Assembly: GCA_038503075.1 (NCBI GenBank)
Contig: JBCAML010000001.1
Span: forward strand, 1,054,001-1,118,000
From: Gyromitra esculenta
Taxonomy: Eukaryota > Ascomycota > Pezizomycetes > Pezizales > Discinaceae
Length of the DNA: 64,000 nt
Reading direction: 5' to 3'
Made by a program: the position numbers and the translations under genes. Under the pieces are notes generated by a model. The model saw nothing but the letters and a program-made list of their open reading frames with translations. It was not told where the DNA came from and searched no databases. Below, one piece after another: positions 33,598 to 47,284 of this stretch (position 1 is the first letter of the stretch; each line of letters starts with the position of its first letter).

Positions 33598-36500
33598 TTA
33601 AAATTCTCTAAAAGGCGGTAATATACCGGAATTAATATAAGCCCTTCTGGCATCTAAGCTCATTCCAAACTTCCTCTCCAACTCCGCCTTGATGCTTTTC
33701 TTCGTAACGGTCATCAAATCCGCGGTCCTCAGGATTTCCCGAATCTCCGCAAGTATAGCATCATCGCTTGGCAACTCGAGGGTTGACATCTCCATCTCTC
33801 CGTTGTTTCCAAAGAATGTTGACCCGCGTTGGGACATCATCTCTGAAGGTGCAATGCTCATACGGCTTTGGTTGCGAGGTAGAGGGATTTCTAGCTGTGA
33901 CATAGGTCTGCTCTGATAACCCCACTCAGATTGAGTCGGAGCGTATGACTTAGTAGCATATGAATAACCAGAGACTTCTGAGCGAGTATCGTCCTGGCCA
34001 CGAAGAGTTTGTGCCTCCCAGAGACCAGCTTGGTAATCCTCCCACTTCTTGCGGGGAATGCTAGCCGGGTCGAATTTGCCTTCATCTGAGATAACAATCT
34101 TCTGTCCTTTTTCACCAGTAACGATACGAGTGTTACCCCACGAGAAATCATCCATGTGCCAGAAAGAATAGAGTGGCAGAGCAAAACTGAAGACAGGGAC
34201 AGCGATGATGTAAAGAACCATCCATCCAATCTGGATATAGTTAGTATCAAAAAATAAAAAAAAGGAGCTCTGTGCATACCATTTCCCATTTCCTCCTGAG
34301 AGTGAAGATGATAGCCTGTAGACCGTAGACCGCAGCAAGCAAGACGAAGGCCATTATCGGTACAACTGAGGAACTAGTAGCAACCATGACGATGAGATAG
34401 ACAATATATGCCACAGTAACTGGTTGGATGACAGTACTAAGCAAGTCCAAGAAGACGACAAATCTCATTGAGAAACAACAGAAACCACACAATTGCTGCA
34501 TCGGCATCAATTCCATAAGATTGTGCAGGGTAGAATTGATCCATCTACGGCGCTGTGACATGAAGATACTCCAGGAGTCGGGTGCAATGGTCCAGGCATG
34601 CGCGTTGAAGATGTACTTGGTCTTGTATGAATTATGATGTTTAAGGAGTAAAGTCGTTAGGTAACGATCCTCACCAAGATGCAGAAGATTTTTCATGTGT
34701 AGCGTATCAACTCGGATTTCTGAGTAAGCTTCGACGACTTCCTTACTGACGAATAGAGGCTTTCCGCTCTCGGCAGCGCGGACGCGATACATTGTGAAAC
34801 AACCGGGTAAACAAGTGACACTACCGAACAAACTTTCGAATGCCTTGGCGAGGTTATGGGAGATGTAGTATTCATAGACTTGGATCATGGTGATAAACGA
34901 ATGTTTGGCATTGGTGAGGGCAGTTTCTCCGCAAAGTGCAATGATTCTCGTGTCCGCAAGGAAAGCGGCAACCATGCGAGTAGCTGAATCAGGAGCAACC
35001 TCGGTATCGGCATCAATCTGGAACAAAAACTCGTAGAAAGTTGGGTTGACGCCAATGATGTTCCGGATTTGGTGGTGCATTTCCAACTCAAGAGGGCTCA
35101 TAGGCAGGTTATAGTGAACCCTATTGAGGAATCTCATGAGAATCATCTGAGAATCACGCTTTCCACGATTACCGGGTTTTGAAACTTCCGACGGTTTTCC
35201 AACCTTGACAACAACGAGGAAGGGTACAATGTGACCCTGAACTTCGAACAATCCAGAGTAGACTTTGCCCATGTTGTGCTGCTTCATACCTTCTCCAAGG
35301 GATTCAAAACTTAACGGCTCTGGATCAACGGTCTCCGCTACGCCAAGAATATCCAAAACAATTCGGGGAGTAGGCTTATCGTTTCCTTGACCGATAATCA
35401 TACCATCACAAATAACAACCAAAAGCTTGCGTTTATCGTCGTACTTCATTCTAGCAAGAGAGTCAATAGCACGGCGGAGGGATTCCTCGTCCTCGGTATA
35501 AGCGGGAACCTGACACATGATGAATTTGTCGAGATTTTCCGGCATGGTCTTCCGCCCGAATTGAAGTGCAGCAAAAAACTTGAACAAGATGACAGAAACC
35601 ATCATACCCGAAACAACAAGTAAGAGATACGTAGCAAACAAACACTTTGGCGAGTTACGAGTATCGACATTTCCGACGTAGAAAAGATTGTCAAGGCAGA
35701 CCTTCATACGCGACTTGAGGTCCGCACCGAGTGGTAGCGCATTCCAATGCTTGGTGATGTCCTGTCCGGAGAGGCCTGAGAAGAGTGCGGTGACCATAGG
35801 AGACATGAAATCAGTGCTAATGCTAGGAACATCAATCGCAGAGCCATCCTCGGGAAGTTGGATTCTTCGCCCGCCCTTGTTGTAATCAGTCATGTCGTAA
35901 ACACGGCTTCCAAGGATGGCAATATTGTTACTCTTTCCTGCAAGTGTCGAAACGTATTGCGGAGAATATCCAATATTGCCCTTCATATAGTTGGATTTGA
36001 GAACAATCATCTGCTCGTAAAACCAGTCGGGGCGTGAGTCGTTCCTGAAACTTCTGAAATCATGATATTTAGCGTTCTTGTCAATAGTTCTATCGGCCGT
36101 AGCATTCGTTCCCATGAAGTCAATAGTAACATATGGACTAACAGAGCCCTCAACACCATTACACAAAGCTGAGACCTGAACGGGAAACAAAGGAGTAGCG
36201 TCGCGACCACCGTAAGCCAAAATATTCTTTTCCTGAACGAGCGGTGGGTAATGAGTGGGTGCAAATGATGTTAAGTCGAAAACAAGACCACGGATGGCAA
36301 TGTAAGCTGTGTCCGAATTGTGGTTCTTACCACCAGAATGGGATTGCAATTCTTGCAAGGTAAAAACATTTTGTTTCGGACAAATCAGCTTCGGGAAGAA
36401 AACTGCACATAGCAAGTTAGTTACCTTGCATAGTTGTGAACATTCTTTAACGGAATAGAGAACTTACTCAAGAAGAAAACGGACAACAAGCACATAAACC

Positions 36501-39384
36501 AAATCATGAAATTGATAGCGAGTTTCTCACGCCATGCAACCTGAATATCTTTTCGCTTCATGCCTCCAATCCAACGAAGTGCAAAATCAGGAACAAACCA
36601 CGTGAGTGACCAAACCATAAACATCCACCGCTTACGGCCACGGCTGACCGGAAGCTCCTCAATCTCTTGTTCTCTCGCTGCTGCACCTTTTTCTGCCATC
36701 TGTTCTCGGGTATCAAAGTTTTTAAACATGTCACCAGAGTGAAAAGCGGATGCCGCAGCTTCAGACCTCAAGTCATCGGATTTTGTGAAGTAACCACCCT
36801 TTCCAGGGTCGCCCGTTCCGTATATATGGGTACCCAACCCGCCAGGGCTAGGAGTTCCATGACTTGGAATCAATCGTACTCTCGAATCCGAGCCTCCGAA
36901 TAACCCACCACCAGTACCCCTAGCAGTTTCACCAACCGGCGTCATGGGAGTGCTTCCAGCCTCATCTCCATCAGCCAAGAATCCTGCGCCTGAAGGAGAC
37001 CTTCTGATATCACCATGTTCGCCGATATTCGCGATTTCGGTCCAACAGCGCTCACTCAAGAAAACACCTGTGGCCCCTACCCTCGCTTCATTCATGGGCC
37101 AGTTCTTCTCCTCAACTACCAACTCGGCTTTCTCCTTTTCACTACCAACAATAATATTCTCTGCCTCCGCAAGGCCCAGGAATTCCCCAAATGGCAAGAA
37201 TACTGAAAAATCTGCATTCCGTACTCTTTGCGAAATTTCAGCAATTCCAAATGTCCGAATTTGGGTCCGAACACATTTCGAATCAAACTGGTTGGCGATC
37301 CTCCGGTCGTTGGGCTTGAGACAAAATACGAAATAAGGATTCGTATTGGTTCCAGTGAGAGACCGTGTGACAGTATCCAAAGCACTAACAAATTGAGCCG
37401 CGGCACCTTGGTCGGGTGAAGAGGCAGTGGCCTCGGTGGCTGAGTCGAGCATTGGAGCTTTGCTGTCTCCGCCAACTCCCCTAATATTCGGCCTCTCACC
37501 CTTCTTCCTCATAACACTAGGCATTCGTAATGGGCGAGATGAGATTTGCCCCTGCATAATTGCAGTTTTCTCGCGAGGATGCTGTACTGTCGTCACAGCT
37601 TTGCTGGTAAACAAGTCTGTTACGAAGTCGCTTGTTGTACCGCGGAAAAGGTTCATAAGATCGCCAGAGATGACTTCTCCGTTTTCCTCGATGAGACTGG
37701 TAACAGGATAATCGATCTCTCCTGCGAAATGCTTGATGGTAAAGCTGTTGGCAGCCGAGTTGAAATTGGTACCAGGAAGAATCGAGGAGCTGGTTCCAAT
37801 GGTGATTGCGGCATTGTTTTTCGAGTCGAATCTTTTCTTCAAGCTCTCAAGAAACTGCGTATCGGTTTTTCCTCGCTTAGTTTGATCATCGAGAATGCTC
37901 AAAAGGCCATTTCCGTGTTTCAATAACCCTCGAACTGCATCCGAATTATCAAAGTAGCTCGTCGCTGTAACACCAACCTCCTCACTCTCAAGCTGCTCTG
38001 CTCTCCGGTCGAAAAAGCTTTGCAGACAGAAGTTGTACAAACTTTCTGTGGCGGAATTGTTGAGCAGTTGATCCAATATACTTCCTGTAGAAGAGACTTG
38101 AGCGAAACCAGGGAAGTCAATGATCGAGATGGTGTTGGCAACAGCATCCTCGACAGCACACAGCCTCTCATTGGCTGACTCAATGATCCAAGCTACGAGA
38201 AGCGAGTAGAGAGTTCTTGCCAACTCATCCGCATGAGCCCTAGCACCCTTTGCGTCCAGCATAACGGTGACACGTTCTCGGTTCAAAGTCTTGGTCTTGT
38301 AGCTAAGACTGTTTTCCATAGCTTCCTGGCTAACACCCAAGAAGGCAGCAATGACACCCAAAACCTCCTTGTTTTTTACTACGACTACTGCATCTCCACC
38401 TTCCATTGCACCGGAATCTTCTCCCTTAACCATCGCGTGCGAATTGGCGAAATCGAGCTGACCGATATGAAGAATTGTGGCAAGCATTTGACATATCTCG
38501 GCAATTTCTTGACGAGGGAACTCAAGCTTTCGCAGAGCTGTCTTAAAATGGGCAAAGCCCTCCGAGTCGTTGATCCCGATTTTGAGCTGAGTTGGGTGGC
38601 CCAGATACCGCCATCTCTTTTGACCGCTATTTCTCAAGTCACCACTACTGTGCCTGTTACCTGCGGCAGCTGTGGCGGGAGTATTCAATCCCAAATGCGA
38701 TTTCTCAGCATCTGACGTTCCAGCAAGCAGGTAGTACAGAATATGGAAATTCCTCTCTCCAGTTGGTACTCCAGCAACACGTGAACGTTCTAAACGATGA
38801 TCCAAAAGCTTCCCTCCAATCAAAGTCTGAGAGACATTATCATATTGCAGTTCGAGAAAAAGCCCTGCCTTTGAGGCAGTAGGTGTGGTGAGAGATTTAG
38901 TTGTAGTTAGGGAGTCGAAAAGGAAAGTGAAAAGGGAGATCTTTTGAGATAAAGGAGTCGAAGTAAACGAGAGAAGGTGGGACAAGAGATGTGATCTCAA
39001 GGTCGTCTTCCCAGAACCGGATTCACCTCTAAAACACCAAATCAGCAACGTTCAATCAGAAATATTATTGTTTCTTGAGTCCAATTTTACGTTGCGTTTA
39101 AAACTATAATTTAGGTTTGTCACTTACAGAAAAAGAACTGCTTGATTTTCCCCTCTTCCACCTAGCCGCTTCCACATGCGGGCCGCCAATGCTTCGAGTT
39201 CGACACTTGCTGCATCTGGTGATGTATAAGTGTTCAATGCAACGATGGCATGAGAACTTATTGTAGCAGTAGGCAAGGCCAAGTGAAAACGAGAAGCCAA
39301 GTGAGCGGTGATATGAGTATCCGACTGAAGATGAGCCGGCAAAGAAGGCAGCGAAGGTTGGGACTGTGGAGTTTGTTGAGCCAT
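33598..39384 (-). CDS. Class V chitin synthase with myosin motor-like domain (CsmA / ChsV type), four exons
   Basis: Exons on the minus strand are 39384-39128, 39028-36468, 36402-34280 and 34230-33598. Introns are 99, 65 and 49 bp. The product is 1857 residues. Order: myosin motor-like domain with an intact P-loop GESGSGKT (residues 87-94) and SIIDFPGF in the switch-II region; a paired hydrophobic segment after a [12 protein letters not shown] linker; a cytochrome-b5-like domain ([20 protein letters not shown]); two or more membrane segments; then the family-2 glycosyltransferase with [15 protein letters not shown], a GEDRYLT block and the processive signature QRRRW (about 1556-1560); C-terminal membrane segments; WGNTR; and a DEK_C domain at the end. 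It polymerises UDP-GlcNAc into chitin at the hyphal tip and septum, with the motor-like part tethering it to actin. It starts 2.4 kb from the divergent class VII gene. Confidence 0.93.
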
Positions 39385-41792
39385 AATGGCTATAGTTGGA
39401 CTACGCTCTTGAGGGGGATGGAGACCCCCGAGCGAGTTGGAGTATTAGGAAATTAAGTGATGACGGTTGTAAACACCGACAGTATCTTGATGCTAATGAT
39501 GATGGTAATAATAAAACGAATGAAGAGGTTGTATGGAATGTTTACGGGTTGGGGGGAGAGAGAATAGGAGCGACAAGACAAAGTCGTTTTCGTGGTCGTG
39601 AGGTGAGGGCCGAGAAAAACAAAACCGGGAGGTAACGTGGGTGAGGAATACACAAAAGGAGCACGAAAGCAACACAGCAGGAATGCAATATGCAAGCGAG
39701 CGTATAGGCAACAGCAACGGCAACAAAACAAAAACGAAGGTAACGAAAGTACGCAGCAGCCGTACTCAATCAAGTCGGTGGGAAAACAAGCAACGGCACC
39801 CAGCGAGTGAGTGATGCAGCTGGATGAGAGAAGGACGAAGGGAAAAACTCTAATGGACACGATCAATAGTAATTATGTCTATATACAAATGTTTTGCCTT
39901 TAATTGGTGACTCTTTTTGCCCTCTTTTTCCGTTTCCCGTCTCTTTTCCCCCCTCGGTTTTCTGACCCAGACTGGCCTGATTACGGGCTAGGGAACTATG
40001 GTGTTTAGGGAGCCCTCAAAAATTCGCTCTGTTTTGTTATCATCTTTCCTTTCCTGGCCGAAAGTTGATGCGCTAGCATCATTACCCCTGTCGGTCCCTT
40101 TGGGTCCCAGTTCTCCCGATCAGGGTATTTCTTTTGCCACACCGTCCCGCTCTCGTTATATTTCTGGAAGCAGCACCCCCTGCCTGAGCTTTTTGATTTT
40201 GATCAAGAGTCAAAGGCTCTCCTATCCATAACAGGATGATCACGATATCTATCCGAATCATGCCACAACCTTCTCTTCTTAGCAATGTGATATCGAGACG
40301 AGCAGTCGCTGGCTGGGATTTCTTTTCCCGCAAAGCAGTCTCCAACTGTTTGTTGACAGTTGCACACTACCTATACCCTAAGACAGACGCTGATCAGCAC
40401 CCTATACTTCCGGTTCCAAAAATAGGGGCACTGTTGACAAGCTTACACCCATGTCTCAGCTTGCCCTCGATCCTGTCCAAAACAAAACAGAACCTTTCTT
40501 TTTCCCGCCGTGTTTTCCTTGAGGCCTCGCGCACGGTCCGGCAGCTCGCCCACCCGACTAAGACAGGGGTAGCTGCCTGCTTGGGAAAGGATCACTCGGC
40601 TCAGGGGAATTTTCATTCGTCATGCATTCCCCAAGAAACAGTGACTTTATATTTAGAACAGCCAGCAGGTCAGCGCAGGAACTATTTCAAGTCTTGGCGA
40701 CTTAGATCTTGAGTTTTCCTTTCCCGTTTACATTCGTTCGGATGTCTCTGTGCTTCAACGCTCGCGTGTCTTTGAAGCTGAAAACATAAAGTCACGATGT
40801 GGATAGAAGGGGGCTGTACAGTCGTGAAGTGTATTTTATAAAAATAAGAGCCTAGAGATATAAGATATCTATTAACACCAATATCTCGTAAGTTGTGTGT
40901 GTGCGACTAATGAATACAGTATTTGGTCGTGGCTCGTGAGGTTTACTTTTAGAGTAGAAGGTTTGACAAAAATTGGGGCGATCGGTTAGCGTAAGTAAAG
41001 TCCAAATTTCGAGTGATATGTCACCCACTGAGCAGGAATTTCAGAAGCGGTTGAAGCAACCGACTCTTCCATAAACACAAAACATCCAAGCGGTCGTTTT
41101 GCCCGCATCGTTTTGCCCGGGAGTAATCACGGTGGAAGAGGGAAAAGGTTCCATCAAGACTAGGGAAAAGAGAGAAAAAAGGCAAAGAACATTCCGTTCT
41201 TCTCAGCTCCCCTCATTCTCGCAGCTCGTTCTGCAACACCATTTTTGTTTGTTGATTTTTTTCGTGACATTCGTTTCTTCTCTCCACCCACCATCGCTCG
41301 CTGCTTCTCACGGGTCTTCCGTCCCCCACATTCGCTGTTGTGACCCGGTTCCTATTTCGGTCCGCTGGGAAAAGGGGAAAATCGACTTGCTGCATCTTGC
41401 TCGATAGATACACTTTGCCTGCTACAGCAACCACCGACCACCTCAGTTCCATCTATTACTACCTAGTCGGTAGTCGGGGATATCCTCTCGTTTTCGCCGT
41501 ATCACAACAACAACTCATACACGCGCTTGGCCCAGCATCTTATTGGCCTCTTAATTGTTGTTTTTGTTTTCTGTTTTCTGTTTTCTGTTTTGTTTTTATC
41601 TTTCTTCCGTTGGCTGTGTTGAGATAACACTAGCAAGACAACGGAGCCTCTCTGCAAGTTGCGTAACGAGAGGTTCTCCTACAGCATTGGGAGTGATTTC
41701 TGCAGTAAGTTTCTTCTCGACCATAGTTTTACATTCCATATTGTTCCTAAAAACTTTGCTGACCGGAGACGTTTCTCGACAGCTTCCTCAAC
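39385..41792. promoter_or_regulatory. Shared 2.4-kb divergent promoter region of the two chitin synthase genes
   Basis: The starts of the class V (-) and class VII (+) genes face away from each other across this interval. On the class VII side a 5'-UTR intron is likely at 41705-41782 (CA|GTAAGT to TCGACAG), ten bases before the ATG at 41793. T/C-rich tracts at 41540-41610 and 39900-39960 resemble core promoter pyrimidine tracts. The frames inside (40236-40712, 41099-41407) are low-complexity and not called. Co-regulation is inferred from the layout, not shown by a site I can name. Confidence 0.5.
41705..41782 (+). other. Probable 5'-UTR intron of the class VII chitin synthase
   Basis: GTAAGT donor and TCGACAG acceptor, 78 bp, in the leader just before the start codon. 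Inferred from splice-site quality only. Confidence 0.45.
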
Positions 41793-44700
41793 ATGTCGTT
41801 CTCTAATCGGCACTCCATCTACTCAACGACGTCTGCTTCGCCGTATGCCACCAATGCACAGCAGGGTGGAGGACAAGTTACGACTTCGAATCTTCTCTCA
41901 GCTCTCCATAACTCTTATCAGTCAGGAGTTCCTCATACTCTTGATGCCAGCACGACACTAGTTGTGAATTCTGGCAATGGCCTGGGAAACGCAGGATATG
42001 GCGGTGGGGTTATCGACGAAAATGTTGGGACAAGGGCTTGGGAACATGCTAGGAGACGAGCAGAGGACCAAACTATATTGTTAGGGTGAGTAGCCTTGCT
42101 TCTCTCGACAGTTCTTCATTTTCCCCACTGGGATCGTTTGTTTTGGTCCATTAGCCGAAGTCTGTTAGGCTTGACATTACGCCTTACAAACTACTTTACA
42201 CGAGTGTCGCTGACTTTACAACCCCAGGTCGCTTCACCCTCACTCACCCTCTCTCTTAACCCCAATTTTGGGAACTCTACCATCACCACCTGATATCCTC
42301 ACCAATGCACTTGGTCTAATTTCTGCATTTACCTCATGCCTTACGCCCTCATCTCCATTTTCCGTGCCGTATCACAATGGTTTAATTGTCTCCCTTCAAA
42401 TTTCGCTTGCCGGAAACATTACCGGTGCCCATGTTTCACTGTCAACAGCTGGCATCGACACCGTCAATGGCCTTCTTCAAATTCCCGCCAAAGATGGTTA
42501 CCGAGCATTCGATGTATTCTACTATCTACTCTCGCAAGCGTCGACTCCAGCAGAAAGACAAGGCCTTGGCTTGCAGTCCCCGGAAAAGTACTCACTCCTA
42601 GCGAGAAGCGGGACGTACTTTCTCCCTAGCTATCTGCCCACCGCAGACGATTCGGCGGCAGCAGAAGATTGGAGGGCAAATCTCAGGGCCATAGGGGTCA
42701 AAGGAAGTCTCTTGCGAGGTCTTCTCTCTGTTCTTGCTGGAATCCTTAAGCTTGGCAACTCCGTTGGATTGTTAGTAGACGAAGATGTTGTCGAGGAGGT
42801 GTGCGAAGATGTTTCTGGTCTTATCGGCATTGAGCCAGAAGTTCTTGCTAAGAAGATGGGAGACACTGAGAGAGAGGTCTTCATTGCGGCTATCTACGAA
42901 GCTATCGTCGAATGGATAGTCGCGAAATCGAACGAAGCTATCGCTGCCGACTTTGAGGCAAGGAAGGAGAACGAATCTAGCTCTGATGGAAGCGAGGGCG
43001 ACACTGTTCAAATCAATGTACTCGAGCTGCCTAATGAAAAAATGGCTAAGGCTCTATGTCTAAAGGGCGTATTTGATGATGAGACTGGTCTTAATGTCGA
43101 AATGAGAATTGACGGTGTTCAAATGCCGAACACGAGCGGAACGGTAATCAGGGAGATGAAGAATGCGTGGAATGAAGCCGAGGCTGCGGGTCTCGTGGGC
43201 TTGAGCAGGGATCGAGAGTATGAGAGAGATCGGAGGGAGAATGTCATTGAGAAAGGTGGAAGGGAGGTTGAAGAGGGAGGGTTCTTGAAAGAACTGCTCT
43301 TCCCCACAGAGTATGGGAGGGACACCGATGCGATTAAAGTTGATGTTATGCAACTTCTTGCAGCTAGTAGAGTCTGGTGGCATTTGAACCTCTCACCTTC
43401 AGACGAAGCAATCACTGGCCAGCAACAGGCGCCGTGGTCGGCTTCTGCTGTTAGTAAACAGCTACGGAGCTGGAGACTTCCGGAGTGGGGAAACCGCAGA
43501 ACCAAACATCTTGATTTTACTGCCGACTTTGACTTCGATGAGTTTTCCGTTCGATACGCTCCCCTCGGCTGCTCAGCCGGTAGAGATGGCGTAGAGAGCT
43601 GGGTCATGGAGAGGGGCTGGAGTAATGGCGAAGTGATCGTTGGAAACGAGAGAGTATGGATGCGGGAAGGAAGCTGGTGGGAAGCGGAGAATATGCTTGA
43701 CTTGAAGCAGCCGGGTGTTCCACCCGGTATGATGGGCATGGGCCCGGGCCCGATGGATACTGGATACACTTCAAATACCAACGCTAGTGGTTATTTTGGG
43801 CCTATGGGTGGTGTACAGCCTCTGACACCTGGCGCATCGAGGGATAATCTACTCCGGCACCAGAGCACCATGAGCGGTGTTATGCCTGGCAGCTCACCAC
43901 TTGCTCATGATACCATGGCTGGTGGAGATGGAGATGGCCCGGGTATGTCGAAATACGAAGAAGCTCATTATTCCGGCAGACTTGATCCGGAAATGGCAGA
44001 CCCCAAGCATATTGAAGAGCAGACAACATCAAAATCCCGTAAGATATGGGTTATAGTGGTGTGGTCCCTGACGTGGTGGATCCCAAGTTTCTTGCTACGA
44101 TATGTCGGAAGGATGAAACGACCTGATGTCAGGATGGCTTGGAGAGAAAAATTTGTCTTGTGTCTCTTCATTTTCTTTTTCAACGCGGTTATCATTTTTT
44201 GGATCGTCTTGTTTGCAAGACTGGTATGCCCGGACTACGACAAAGTGTGGAATACGAAGGAAGTCGCAACGCACACAGGTGACAACGATTACTGGGTCAG
44301 TATTCGTGGTAATGTTTACGATTTCACATCTTTCTGGACCCTGCAGCACAGTGACAATAACATCGACACAACAAGAGACAATATGATTCAATTCGCTGGA
44401 CTAGATCTATCGGCCTACTTCCCGCCACCTATTTATCTAGCTTGCTCTGGTCTTGTTAATTCAAACCTTGTCACAATGAGTTACAACGATACCACTGCCC
44501 AACAATTTGCTATCGGTGTTCACAACTCTGGCCCTCGTCTTGCTCAGTTGACTACTTCAAAGCTCCACTCGGCGGACTGGTATTCGCAGCGTTTTTTGCC
44601 ATTCATCAAAGATTATTACAAGGGAGAACTTGTTTGGGATAAGAAATCTCTGAGAAGCACTGGAGTAGCGGACAATAAACCCTGGGCCATTATCCATGAT

Positions 44701-47284
44701 AGGATTTACGATCTCACGGATTATTTTTACTCTGCTGATCTGAATCCGAATACTGGTGCTGCTGGCGTTACGAGCTACAACTATTTGGACCCCACTCTTG
44801 AGGATCTTTTCACCAATAATCCCGGCTCAGACATTACGAATTTGTTCATGGAACAGCTTAATTCCACCACTCGTGCATCCAACCTGAGGTGTCTCAACAA
44901 TCTCTTCTACAAGGGACGAACGGATTTCAGAAAGTCTGCCAGGTGTCAGTTCAACAGCTATATTCTCCCAATATTTGCTGGTATCATCGCTGCTGTCGTC
45001 CTTGTTAAATTTTTGGCAGCGCTCCAACTTGGTTCCAAGCGCCGCCCAGCCATGCAAGACAAATTTGTCATCTGTCAAATTCCTGCGTACACCGAAGGTG
45101 AGGACCAATTGAGGAAGGCACTTGACTCTCTTACTGCCCTGAACTACGATAACAAGAGAAAGCTTCTCTGTGTCGTTTGTGACGGTATGATCGTCGGTGG
45201 TGGTAACGATAGACCCACGCCCAGCATTGTCCTCGACATCCTTGGTGTTGATCCGAAAATTGATCCCCCTGCCCTACCCTTCCAGTCTGTTGGTGATGGA
45301 AGTGCACAGTTAAATTACGGGAAGGTTTATTCTGGTCTTTACGAGTATGAAGGATGTGTCGTCCCATACATTGTTGTTGTTAAGGTTGGAAAACCCTCCG
45401 AACAAGGCAAGTCGAAGCCTGGTAATCGTGGTAAACGTGACTCTCAAATTCTTCTTCTCGAATTTCTTAATCGTGTTCACCATCGCACTCCCATGTCTCC
45501 GCTTCAGCTGGAGATGTTTCATCAAATCAACAATATCATCGGAGTCGATCCAGAGCTTTACGAATACCTTCTCATGGTCGATGCGGATACTAGTGTCAAG
45601 GAAGATGCATTGAATCGTTTGGTTGCTGCTTGTGCGAATGATGCGAAGATTGTTGGTATCTGTGGTGAGACGAGTTTGGAAAACGAAGAGAGGTCTTGGT
45701 GGACGATGATTCAAGTTTACGAGTACTATATCTCTCATCATCTTGCTAAAGCTTTTGAAAGTTTGTTTGGATCCGTTACTTGCTTGCCTGGATGGTAAAT
45801 AGGCATTCCCCATTGGTGGTAGACCTGCCTTTGCTGACTTGCCTAGTTTCTGCATGTATCGTTTGCGTACTCCCGACAAAGGACGCCCTCTTATTATCTC
45901 TACCAAGATTATTGAGGAGTATGCTGATGGTAATGTCGACACACTCCACAAGAAGAACTTGCTGTCTCTTGGTGAAGATCGTTACCTTACGACTCTAATG
46001 ACCAAACATTTCCCGTACATGAGTTACAAGTTCATCCCTGATGCTTATGCCCTCACTGCTGCGCCTGAAACGTGGAGTGTTCTGTTGTCTCAAAGACGTC
46101 GTTGGATTAACTCGACCATTCACAACTTGGCAGAACTCTTCTTTCTCAAGGAGATGTGTGGTTTCTGTTTTTTCTCTATGAGATTTGTCGTGTTCTTGGA
46201 TTTGGTTGGGACCCTCATTCTCCCCGCTACTTGCGTCTACTTTGGATATTTGATCTACATTATTATCAGTAAGACTGGGCCGTTCCCCATCCTGTCGCTT
46301 GTTATGCTTGCTGTCGTCTATGGTCTTCAAGCCGTTATCTTCATTATCAGGCGACAATGGCAACATGTTGGATGGATGATTATTTATCTTCTTGCGTTCC
46401 CGATTTACTCCTTTGTTCTTCCTGTTTATTCTTTCTGGGCTCAAGACGATTTCTCATGGGGAAACACCCGTATTGTTATTGGTGAGAGCGGCGCGAAAAA
46501 GATTGTTGCTACGGCCGACGAGGGCTTTGATCCTAGGAGCATTCCTTTGCAGAAATGGGACGACTACGCCGCTACCAACGGACTCCCTGGCCGACGTGGT
46601 GGTGCTCCTGAAAAGTTTGACGGTGCTTACCAGGATGGTGTTGAGCTTGACGATATGCAATCTGTGTATTCATCGGTTAAACCAGCCTCAACCATACTTA
46701 CTGGTCTCCCCAACATGGGCGGACAGCCTTACATGCCGCCACACTCTCCGGCTCCATTCAACAACAACAACAGGCAGTCCAGTTACTCGAATTACACAAA
46801 CTTCAACGATCCAAATCAGCAGCAGCACCAACGCCTGATGTCCATGGGTGGTATGAGCAACAAAGATTACTGGCAGGATGGACCCCAAAACAACCGACAT
46901 AGTACAATGAGTGCGGGGCTACCGAGCACGGATAACCTGCTTTCTATGAACACACCACCTCCAAGAGCGCCTAGTAGGAGTCCCCTTGGCTTTGCAAGCA
47001 GACCGACAAGTACCATGGACTTCATGAGGGTTGGGGGTGGGCCAGATGATGAATCAATCATTGATGCCATCCGGCAAGTCTTGAGAGAAGTAGATTTAGA
47101 GACGGTGACGAAGAAACAAGGTATGTTTTGAAATCTTTATTCTAGTTTGGGGCTCAGCAACTAACTTCCCTTTTAATTAGTCCGTGCATTGGTTGAGCAG
47201 AGATTGCAAACAGAATGCCAAGGTGAGAGGCGGGCGTTCTTGGATAAACACATTGATTCCGAGTTGGCGAACATGCCAATGTAA
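41793..47284 (+). CDS. Class VII chitin synthase with degenerate myosin-like domain (CsmB / ChsVII type), four exons
   Basis: Exons are 41793-42085, 42228-45794, 45847-47120 and 47181-47284. Introns are 142, 52 and 60 bp, and all joins keep frame. The product is 1745 residues. The N-terminal third aligns in layout with the partner's motor domain ([12 protein letters not shown], then [17 protein letters not shown]), but no P-loop GxxxxGKT is present, as known for class VII, so ATP hydrolysis is not expected. Next come a [12 protein letters not shown] linker, a cytochrome-b5-like domain ([19 protein letters not shown]), membrane segments, and the glycosyltransferase core with [22 protein letters not shown] and QRRRW (residues 1369-1373). 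An Asn/Gln/Ser-rich stretch precedes a short DEK_C-like end that spans the last intron. It is a chitin synthase working in the same tip and septum process as the class V enzyme. Confidence 0.92.

Noticed and set aside
36007..39000. Frames of 60-130 codons on the opposite strand or other phases inside the chitin synthase exons
   Set aside because: They are shadows of the long coding exons, with no independent support.
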